Notes under the pieces: generated by a model
What the model was told of the DNA's origin: nothing
Databases searched by the model: none
The model's input: the letters and a program-made list of their open reading frames with translations, nothing else
Made by a program: the position numbers and the translations under genes
Origin: Thermoflexus sp040289485
GTDB lineage: Bacteria > Chloroflexota > Anaerolineae > Thermoflexales > Thermoflexaceae
Length of the DNA: 13,692 bases
Direction of reading: 5' to 3'
NCBI RefSeq assembly: GCF_040289485.1
Contig: NZ_PSLG01000056.1
Location: 1-13,692, forward strand
Shown: piece by piece, positions 8,670-13,692 of the stretch
Numbering within the stretch: position 1 is the first letter of the stretch
Layout of the letters: the number at the start of each line of letters is the position of its first letter

Positions 8670-9360
8670 AGGGTCGCACGCCCACGATCAGGCCCACCGT
8701 CCCCCCCATGAACGTCTGGACCTCCTGGACCCGCAGCCCGGCCCGGGCCATGGCGGCGGCCAGTTCCTCCAGAGTGAAGAAGCCGGCCACCGAGCGAGAC
8801 AGGTAAGCATAGGCTTCCTCATCCCCGGCGATGAGGGCGCCGAGGAGGGGCACCAGCCGGTGGAAATAAAGCCGGTAGAAGGGAAGCCACCATCGCAGGG
8901 GCGGGCGGACCGCCTCCAGGCAAACCACCCGCCCGCTAGGGCGGGTCACCCGCGCCTGCTCCCGGAAGGCCTGATCGGGGTCGGCGACGTTGCGCATCAC
9001 GAAGCCGGTGACGACGGCGTCGAAGGTCGCGTCCGGGAAGGGGAGGCGCAGGGCATCCCCGGCCACCCATCGGATGCGGGCCCGCCCGGGCTTCTGCCGC
9101 CCGCGGTGCATCATCGGGAGGGTGAAATCGCACCCCACCACCAGCGCCCCCGGGCACTGGCGCAGCGCCTCCGCCGCCAGATCCCCGGTCCCGGTGCCCA
9201 CATCCAGGAGCCGGGCCCCCGGCCGCAGGCCGCACCTCTGGATCGCCCGGCGGCGCCACCGGAGATCCTGCCCTCCGGTCATCAGCCGGTTCATCAGGTC
9301 GTAGCGGTGGGCGATGCGGGCGAACATCGCCCGGACCTGCTGCGGCTTATCCGAGCCCAT
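8668..9360 (-). CDS. ubiE: UbiE/MenG-type demethylmenaquinone (or ubiquinone) C-methyltransferase
   Basis: This 230-residue SAM-dependent methyltransferase most likely performs the last C-methylation in menaquinone synthesis. The family signature is visible as YDLMNRLM (residues 20-27) with Trp35. SAM motif I is LLDVGTGTGD (51-60). Next come FVMRNVADPDQAFRE (120-134) and the UbiE-typical YRLYFHRLVPLLG (162-174) with DEEAYAYLSRSV just after. The conserved His of the first signature (x-x-x-H-x-x-W) appears as Asp33, a small departure. The start at 9360 lies inside the end of the upstream ABC ATPase gene (14-nt overlap, different frame), with a purine-rich GGGGCGGAAG just before the ATG, so the two are probably translationally coupled. 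The assignment to the family is firm. Menaquinone rather than ubiquinone is inferred from the likely lineage. Confidence 0.92.
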   Translation of the reverse strand: MGSDKPQQVRAMFARIAHRYDLMNRLMTGGQDLRWRRRAIQRCGLRPGARLLDVGTGTGDLAAEALRQCPGALVVGCDFTLPMMHRGRQKPGRARIRWVAGDALRLPFPDATFDAVVTGFVMRNVADPDQAFREQARVTRPSGRVVCLEAVRPPLRWWLPFYRLYFHRLVPLLGALIAGDEEAYAYLSRSVAGFFTLEELAAAMARAGLRVQEVQTFMGGTVGLIVGVRP

Positions 9361-10996
9361 CTTCCGCCCCGATCCACGCGGCCAAGCGCTCGGCTCGGAG
9401 GAACCGGCCGGTCCTCCCCAGAGCCTGGCGGTTGGTCTCCAGCAACGAGGTGGGCATCAGCCGACCCCGCCGCATGACCTCGGGATCCGAGAGGACGACC
9501 TCAGGGGGGCCGTCCGCCACCAAGCGCCCGTCGGCCACCACCCAGATCCGGTTGGCGAAGGAAAGGGCGAGGTCCAAGTCGTGGGTGATGAACACGAAGG
9601 CCTCCACCGCGGGCTGGGGCCCGAAGGCGATGGCGGCGATGGCGTCCATCAGCCGCGTGTAAGTTCGGTAGTCCTGGCCGGCCGTCGGCTCGTCCATGAC
9701 CAGGATGCGGCTGCGCATGCTCAGCACCGAGGCGATGGTCACCCGCTTTTGTTGCCCGAAACTCAGGGCCCATGGGGAGGAACGGGCGTGCTCCGTCAGG
9801 CCCACGAGTTCCAGGGCCCAGCGGACGTCCGCCTCGATCCGGGCGGGGGGGCGGCCGAGGTTGCGCGGTCCGAAGGCCACCTCCTCCCACACCGTGGGCG
9901 CGAAGAGCATCTGGCTGGGGCTCTGGAAGACGTAGCCGACCGTCTGAGCGATCTGGGCCACCGTCTGGGCCCGCGTTTCCTTCCCGCCCACCCAGACCTT
10001 CCCCCGCCGCGGCTTCAGCAGGCCCATGGCCAGTTTGAGCAGCGTGGTCTTCCCCGCCCCGTTCGGCCCCAGGATGGCCAGGCTGTCCCCCCGGCGGATC
10101 TCTGCGTGGATGTCGTGCAGGATGTCGGGGCCGTCCCCGTAGCCGAAGGAGACCCCTTCGAAGACCACCAGGGGGGCGGCCTCCGGAGAGGCCGGGGGGA
10201 TCTCTGGGAAAGGCCCCTGCGGCCGCGGCCGCAGGGCCGGCCACCGCCTCTGCCACACCGGGAAGGGCACTTTCACCGCCGTGGGATCCACGCAGTCGAA
10301 GAAACCCTCGGGATCCCCATCGAAGGTCAGCCGTCCGTCCTCCATATAGAGCACGCGCTGGGGGCCGGCGTGGAGGGCGTCTTCCACCCGATGCTCCACG
10401 AGGAGGATGGTGTGCCCTTCCTCGTGCAGACTTCGGAAAACGGCCAGCGCCTCCCGGGCCCCCTGGGGGTCCAGGGAGGCCAAGGGCTCGTCCAGGAGGA
10501 GGATGCGCGGGGCCATGGCCAGGACGCCGGCCAGGGCCACCCGCTGCTTCTCCCCGCCGGAGAGCTGGTAGGTCTTCCGGTCCCGCAGGTGGGCGATCCC
10601 CAGGGCGTGCAGCACAGCTTCCACCCGTTCCAGGATCCGCGCCCGGGGCCAGCCCAGGTTCTCCAGGCCGAAGGCCACGTCGTGGAGCACATCGGCGCCT
10701 ACGATCTGCCGTTCCGGGTCCTGCAGGAGGGTGCCAACGTGTTGGGAGAGGCGGGCCAGCGGCCAGTGGCGGGGATCCACCCCGCCGATGCGGAGGTCTC
10801 CCGAAAGCTCCCCCTTATAGCTCCGGGGGATCAGCCCGTTCAGGACCCGCAGCAGGGTGCTTTTGCCGCAGCCGCTGGGCCCCGCCAGCAAGGCCAGCTC
10901 CCCTTCCGCCATCGAGAAGGAGAGATCGTGGAGGGCGGGCTCCCTCCGGGCGGCGTAGCGGAAACGCAGCCCCTGGATCTCCAGGATGTGCGCCAT
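9347..10996 (-). CDS. Fused double-cassette ECF-type ABC transporter ATPase (EcfA1A2 / YkoD-like)
   Basis: The product is 549 residues with two complete ABC ATPase domains in one chain. In ECF importers such a pair powers vitamin or metal uptake with an EcfT membrane protein and a substrate-binding S component. Cassette 1 has Walker A GPSGCGKS (39-46), Q-loop LLQDPERQ, signature LSGGEKQR, Walker B ILLLDEP and switch His in VEHRVED. Cassette 2 has GPNGAGKT (about 309-316), FQSPSQMLF, a variant signature LSFGQQKR, ILVMDEP and ITHD. The phrases DVAFGLENLG and EVAFGPRNLG after the Q-loops are typical of ECF ATPases. A Pro-rich linker joins the halves. No EcfT, S component or permease lies in the window. 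The start at 10996 (MAHILEIQG) fits where ABC domains begin and a candidate -10 lies upstream. ATG 11038 would add 14 residues without a ribosome site. The substrate cannot be assigned. Confidence 0.9.
   Translation of the reverse strand: MAHILEIQGLRFRYAARREPALHDLSFSMAEGELALLAGPSGCGKSTLLRVLNGLIPRSYKGELSGDLRIGGVDPRHWPLARLSQHVGTLLQDPERQIVGADVLHDVAFGLENLGWPRARILERVEAVLHALGIAHLRDRKTYQLSGGEKQRVALAGVLAMAPRILLLDEPLASLDPQGAREALAVFRSLHEEGHTILLVEHRVEDALHAGPQRVLYMEDGRLTFDGDPEGFFDCVDPTAVKVPFPVWQRRWPALRPRPQGPFPEIPPASPEAAPLVVFEGVSFGYGDGPDILHDIHAEIRRGDSLAILGPNGAGKTTLLKLAMGLLKPRRGKVWVGGKETRAQTVAQIAQTVGYVFQSPSQMLFAPTVWEEVAFGPRNLGRPPARIEADVRWALELVGLTEHARSSPWALSFGQQKRVTIASVLSMRSRILVMDEPTAGQDYRTYTRLMDAIAAIAFGPQPAVEAFVFITHDLDLALSFANRIWVVADGRLVADGPPEVVLSDPEVMRRGRLMPTSLLETNRQALGRTGRFLRAERLAAWIGAEDGLG
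10215..10236. repeat. 22-bp perfect palindrome in the ABC ATPase linker
   Basis: The two 11-nt halves are exact reverse complements, and the centre holds two overlapping GCGGCCGC octamers. It sits in the codons for the Pro/Arg/Gln linker between the two ATPase cassettes, where protein constraint is low. It could form a hairpin in the mRNA or simply reflect local GC bias. Confidence 0.6.
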
Positions 10997-11036
10997 GGGT
11001 GGAACTGGGGAGACCAGGATCGGTCGGTTGTGCTCC

Positions 11037-11045
11037 ATTCTAGCA
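11037..11045 (-). promoter_or_regulatory. Candidate extended -10 for the ABC ATPase-ubiE operon
   Basis: Read on the minus strand the bases are TGCTAGAAT, one mismatch from the extended -10 TGnTATAAT. There is no good -35 at normal distance (GAGTGA about 17 nt upstream). Transcription from here would begin near 11030, giving a leader of about 34 nt before ATG 10996 and leaving the alternative ATG 11038 untranscribed. This is a motif-only prediction. Confidence 0.35.
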
Positions 11046-11069
11046 GCGATCAGCGGCGCTCACTCACCC

Positions 11070-11099
11070 TTGCCAAGGCGGCTCGCTTTCCACTAAAAT
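11070..11099 (+). promoter_or_regulatory. Candidate sigma-70-type promoter for metG leader
   Basis: TTGCCA (11070-11075) and TAAAAT (11094-11099) are each one mismatch from consensus and are separated by 18 bp. They lie in the most AT-rich patch of a GC-rich window and face metG. The predicted start near 11106 would give a leader of about 217 nt. No gene lies between this promoter and metG. Confidence 0.6.
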
Positions 11100-11156
11100 A
11101 AAAACAACCTTTGGCTGGGGAAAGCGTCCTTGGCGGGCCAGCGGGGGGAACGGTGG

Positions 11157-11264
11157 ATGATGAGGAGAGCGACGGGACGGTCGGGGGCGGGAGGCCCCCC
11201 CCGACAGGCGGGTTCGGTTGCGCCCGCCCACCGCCGGCCTCGGCCGGCGGTTTTTTTTCGGTGA
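11157..11264 (+). CDS. Possible leader peptide beginning Met-Met (35 codons, doubtful)
   Basis: An ATG ATG pair at 11157-11162 opens a 35-codon frame ending with TGA at 11262-11264. A G-run (11143-11148) lies 8 nt before the first ATG. The frame starts with two Met codons upstream of a terminator in front of a methionyl-tRNA synthetase gene, which would suit ribosome-sensed attenuation. Against this, the frame reads through the terminator, whereas classical leader peptides stop before it. The remaining codons look like GC-rich noise, and two Met codons are thin evidence. I list it as a hypothesis only. Confidence 0.15.
   Translation: MMRRATGRSGAGGPPRQAGSVAPAHRRPRPAVFFR
11231..11258 (+). terminator. 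Intrinsic terminator (attenuator candidate) upstream of metG
   Basis: CCGCCGGC (11231-11238), loop CTCG, and GCCGGCGG (11243-11250) form a perfect 8-bp GC stem followed directly by eight T residues (11251-11258). It acts on plus-strand transcription. The only plus-strand transcript that can plausibly reach it starts in the same intergenic region, because the upstream gene points the other way. It lies 64 nt before the metG ATG. Confidence 0.85.
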
Positions 11265-11322
11265 CGGGCGGTGAAGGGTTTCCGGATCCCCGAGCCGAGA
11301 TCTTCTCGCTGCGGAGGTGGCG

Positions 11323-13095
11323 ATGAGCGAGAAGGTGCTGGTTTGTGTGGCGTGGCCGTATGCCAACGGTCCCTTGCACCTGGGCCATATCGCGGGGGCG
11401 TATCTCCCCGCCGACATCTTCGCCCGCTACCACCGCTTGAAGGGAAGCCGGGTGTTGATGGTCTCGGGCTCGGACTCCCACGGGACGCCGATCACCGTGC
11501 AGGCCGATCGCGAGGGCGTGTCGCCGCGGGCTCTGTTCGAGCGCTACCACCGCCTCTTCCTGGAGACGTGGCAGAAATACGGGATCTCCTTCGACCTCTT
11601 CACCCACACCGATACAGAGAATCACTATCGGGTCTCCCAGGACATGTTCCTGCGCCTTCTGGAGCGGGGCTATCTCTTCAAGCAAACCCAGCGCCAGTTC
11701 TATTCGGAGGTCTCCCGGCGCTTCCTGCCCGACCGTTACGTCGAGGGCACGTGCCCCATCTGCGGCTACGAGCGGGCCCGCGGGGACCAGTGCGAGCGGT
11801 GCGGGACGCTGCTGGAGGCCACCCAGCTCATCAACCCGCGCAGCCGGATCGACGGCAGCGTCCCGGTGCTGCGGGAGACCGAGCACTATTTCTTCAACCT
11901 GCCGGCGTTCACCGAGGCCCTTCTGAACTATCTGCGGGACAAAGGCTACTGGCGGCCGAACGTCCTTGCCTTCACCCTGAATTACATCCGCCAGGGCTTG
12001 CAGCCCCGCCCCATCACCCGCGATCTGGATTGGGGGATCCCTGTCCCCCTGGAGGGGTTCGAGGGCAAGGTGCTCTACGTGTGGTTCGAGGCGGTGATCG
12101 GCTACCTCTCGGCCACCATCGAGTGGGCCTCCCTGACGGGGGACCCCGAGGCCTGGAAGGATTGGTGGTATGATCCCGCCGCCAAAATCGTCTATTTCAT
12201 CGGGAAGGACAACATCCCCTTCCACACCATCATCTGGCCGGCCCAACTGATGGGAACGGAGCGCCTTTACGAGGAGGATCCCACTCGCCGGTTCACCCTC
12301 CCCCACGACGTCCCGGCCAACGAGTTCCTGAACCTGGAGGGGGACAAGTTCTCCACCAGCCGCAACTGGGCGGTGTGGGCGCTGGACGCCGCCGAACGTT
12401 ACAACGTGGACGCCATCCGCTATTATCTGACGGCGATCATGCCCGAGACCCAGGACGCCGAGTTCCGCTGGGCGGATTTCATCCGGCACAACAACGAGGA
12501 ACTGCTCTCCACCTGGGGCAACCTGGTGCACCGGGTGCTGACCTTCGCCGCCCGTCATTTCGAAGGCGAGGTGCCCATGCCGGGCCTGATGGAGCCGAGG
12601 GACGCGGAGGTCCTGGCGCGGGTGGATGTCTCCTTCGAGACGGTGGGGCGGCTGATCGAGGGCTGTCGCTTCCGCCAGGCCCTGGAGACCGTGATGGGCT
12701 TGGCCGCTGAAGTCAACCGTTACCTCAATGAGCGGGAGCCGTGGAAGGAGATCCGGGAGGACCGGACCCGGGCGGGGACCACGATCTATGTCGCCATGCG
12801 GGCCATCGATAGCCTCAAGGCGCTCTTCGCCCCCTTCCTCCCCTTCTCCAGCCAACGGGTCCACGAGATGCTGGGCTACGAGGGGGATCTGATCGGCCGC
12901 TCGGTGGTGCGAGTGGTGCGGGAGCAGGAGCGGGAGCATCTGGTCCTCACCTACGAGGCGGCCCCGGGCGGGCGCTGGGAGCCCAGCCGGCTGCGGCCGG
13001 GCCAGCGCCTGCGGGAGATCCGCCCCCTGTTCGAGAAGATCGATGAGAAGCGGGCGGAGGAGGAACGGGCGCGCCTGGGCCAGCCCGCCGCGTGA
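11323..13095 (+). CDS. metG: Methionyl-tRNA synthetase (MetG1 type)
   Basis: This class I synthetase charges tRNA-Met in the cytoplasm. The HIGH motif is HLGH (residues 19-22) in YANGPLHLGH. GSDSHGTPI marks the E. coli/archaeal subtype rather than the Bacillus form (GTDEHG). One zinc knuckle is formed by Cys144, Cys147, Cys157 and Cys160 (CPIC...CERC). The KMSKS loop reads KFSTS (342-346), with the first Lys kept but Thr in the usual second-Lys position. The anticodon-binding helical domain follows; there is no C-terminal Trbp111-like dimerisation domain, and the 590-residue length fits this shorter form. I chose ATG 11323 because GGAGGT (11313-11318) precedes it by 4 nt; the in-frame GTG at 11317 lies inside that site. 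The gene has its own promoter and a terminator-bearing leader. The phosphoribosyltransferase follows 68 nt downstream. Confidence 0.96.
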   Translation: MSEKVLVCVAWPYANGPLHLGHIAGAYLPADIFARYHRLKGSRVLMVSGSDSHGTPITVQADREGVSPRALFERYHRLFLETWQKYGISFDLFTHTDTENHYRVSQDMFLRLLERGYLFKQTQRQFYSEVSRRFLPDRYVEGTCPICGYERARGDQCERCGTLLEATQLINPRSRIDGSVPVLRETEHYFFNLPAFTEALLNYLRDKGYWRPNVLAFTLNYIRQGLQPRPITRDLDWGIPVPLEGFEGKVLYVWFEAVIGYLSATIEWASLTGDPEAWKDWWYDPAAKIVYFIGKDNIPFHTIIWPAQLMGTERLYEEDPTRRFTLPHDVPANEFLNLEGDKFSTSRNWAVWALDAAERYNVDAIRYYLTAIMPETQDAEFRWADFIRHNNEELLSTWGNLVHRVLTFAARHFEGEVPMPGLMEPRDAEVLARVDVSFETVGRLIEGCRFRQALETVMGLAAEVNRYLNEREPWKEIREDRTRAGTTIYVAMRAIDSLKALFAPFLPFSSQRVHEMLGYEGDLIGRSVVRVVREQEREHLVLTYEAAPGGRWEPSRLRPGQRLREIRPLFEKIDEKRAEEERARLGQPAA

Positions 13096-13163
13096 GGCGG
13101 GGTTGTCCCGGCGCTCCGGTTCGCCCTCCCCTGGCCCACCGGAATCCGAAAGGGATCACGCGC

Positions 13164-13664
13164 ATGCGGCGGGAGATCCTTTCGTGGGGGGATGTGGAAG
13201 CGCTGATGGACCACCTGCTTCCCCAGTTGCGGGGACCCTTCGACGCCCTGCTGGTGATCACGCGGGGCGGCATCGTGCCGGGGGGCATGATCGCCGAGGC
13301 CTTGGACATCAAATACATCCTGACGGCGGCGGTGCGCTTCCCCGAGGCCCAGGACCTCGCCCGGGTGAAGTTGCTGACCTGGCCCACCTTCCTCCAGTTC
13401 CCCGAGGACGAACTCCTGCGCGGCCGCCGGGTGCTCATCGTGGATGACGTTTGGGCCAGCGGTCGGACCATCAACACGGTCCGCAGCCGGGTGGAGGCCG
13501 CCGGCGGCTACCCCGAGACGGCGGTCCTCCACTACAAGCCCCGGGAGTCCCTTTTCCGCCATGGCCCCACGTATTACGCGGCGGTGACGGACGCTTACAT
13601 CATTTACCCGTGGGAACTGCGCCGCGGGCTGGAAGGGGTGCGGCCCCTCGAGCCGAAGGGTTGA
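13164..13664 (+). CDS. Purine-type phosphoribosyltransferase (COG2236-like)
   Basis: The product is a 166-residue type I phosphoribosyltransferase that transfers a phosphoribosyl group from PRPP, most likely to a purine base such as hypoxanthine, guanine or xanthine. The PRPP loop VLIVDDVWASGRT (about residues 90-102) is canonical. ITRGGIVPGG (32-41) fits the pyrophosphate-binding loop of the xanthine/hypoxanthine group. The C-terminal YIIYPWEL matches the PWE ending typical of this small family. ATG 13164 has AGGGA 8 nt upstream and gives the normal length; GTG 13092, overlapping the metG stop, would add a 24-residue tail rich in Arg and Pro with no motif, so I rejected it. It may be transcribed with metG, as I see no terminator in the 68-nt gap. 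The base specificity is not readable from sequence. Confidence 0.88.
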   Translation: MRREILSWGDVEALMDHLLPQLRGPFDALLVITRGGIVPGGMIAEALDIKYILTAAVRFPEAQDLARVKLLTWPTFLQFPEDELLRGRRVLIVDDVWASGRTINTVRSRVEAAGGYPETAVLHYKPRESLFRHGPTYYAAVTDAYIIYPWELRRGLEGVRPLEPKG

Positions 13665-13686
13665 CAACAGCTGATTTATTATCAGC
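13661..13686. promoter_or_regulatory. -35-like TTGACA plus AT-rich palindrome at right edge
   Basis: TTGACA at 13661-13666 is a perfect -35 hexamer and overlaps the phosphoribosyltransferase stop codon. Directly after it lies the perfect inverted repeat GCTGAT-TTATT-ATCAGC (13670-13686). The block is markedly AT-rich against its surroundings. It may be an operator within the promoter of the next gene, or a hairpin terminator whose T-run would begin at or beyond the edge. The window ends six bases later, so no -10 can be checked. Confidence 0.35.
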
Positions 13687-13692
13687 CATTTC

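Larger units (their letters stand above)
11106..11322 (+). promoter_or_regulatory. Structured metG 5' leader with attenuator-like layout
   Basis: The segment between the predicted transcription start and metG holds four stems: GCTGG/CCAGC (11114-11118 with 11138-11142), GTCGGGGG/CCCCCGAC (11180-11187 with 11198-11205), GGCGGG/CCCGCC (11207-11212 with 11223-11228), and the intrinsic terminator at 11231-11258. GGCGG at 11207-11211 could instead pair with CCGCC at 11231-11235, the 5' arm of the terminator, so an antiterminator form is possible. A small CGAGA/TCTCG hairpin (11296-11308) sits just before the metG ribosome site. I looked for a T-box signature (AGGGTGG-ACCGCG) and SAM riboswitch motifs and found none. 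A control role is inferred from layout only; it could be a separate short RNA instead. Confidence 0.45.

Noticed and set aside
9314..11101. Plus-strand frame of 595 codons opposite the ABC ATPase
   Set aside because: The minus strand encodes unmistakable Walker and signature motifs here; the plus frame has none.
11100..11322. T-box riboswitch for metG
   Set aside because: The conserved AGGGTGG-ACCGCG antiterminator block is absent, and I could not find a Stem I specifier arrangement.
11111..11326. 71-codon TTG-started frame whose stop overlaps the metG ATG (ATGA)
   Set aside because: It reads through the terminator and stems, is Gly/Pro-rich noise and lacks a ribosome site. The ATGA overlap alone is not enough.
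11050..12939. Minus-strand frame of 629 codons opposite metG
   Set aside because: It is antisense to a complete methionyl-tRNA synthetase, with no motif of its own.
1..13692. CRISPR array, tRNA or rRNA genes, insertion sequence, toxin-antitoxin or defence module
   Set aside because: I saw no direct-repeat/spacer pattern, cloverleaf, transposase motif or terminal inverted repeats. All long genes match core cellular families.

Overview
The window is strongly GC-rich bacterial DNA, tightly packed with ordinary chromosomal genes. There is no sign of phage, IS elements, CRISPR, tRNA or rRNA. My best guess is a thermophilic or environmental Chloroflexota (Anaerolineae or Thermoflexia-like). The basis is the very high GC, a giant soluble multi-GAF histidine kinase, a double-cassette ECF ATPase, and a UbiE/MenG methyltransferase. 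This is a judgement from gene style, not a proven placement.

Layout. (1) 1-1064 (+): the 3' part of secA, cut by the left edge and ending in a zinc-binding SEC-C tail. (2) 1137-7493 (+): one about 2118-residue cytoplasmic sensor histidine kinase with a PAS-like N-terminus, ten consecutive GAF domains and a complete DHp/ATPase core. (3) 7495-8661 (+): an adenosine deaminase family enzyme starting 1 nt after the kinase stop, so the two are very probably co-translated. (4) 8668-9360 (-): UbiE/MenG methyltransferase, convergent with the deaminase. (5) 9347-10996 (-): a fused two-cassette ECF-type ABC ATPase, upstream of ubiE and overlapping it by 14 nt. (6) 10997-11322: a divergent intergenic region with a good promoter towards metG, a GC-rich structured leader and a textbook intrinsic terminator upstream of the metG start. 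(7) 11323-13095 (+): methionyl-tRNA synthetase, E. coli/archaeal (MetG1) type. (8) 13164-13664 (+): a small purine-type phosphoribosyltransferase. (9) 13661-13686: a -35-like hexamer and an AT-rich palindrome at the right edge.

How the genes work together. secA, metG, ubiE and the phosphoribosyltransferase are housekeeping genes (secretion, translation, quinone synthesis, purine salvage). The less ordinary parts are the ten-GAF orphan kinase coupled to an adenosine deaminase, the ECF ATPase coupled to a quinone methyltransferase with no transporter partners in view, and the terminator-bearing leader of metG. The leader looks like an attenuation control region but matches no riboswitch class I recognise. 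I see no clear new defence or mobile system here.
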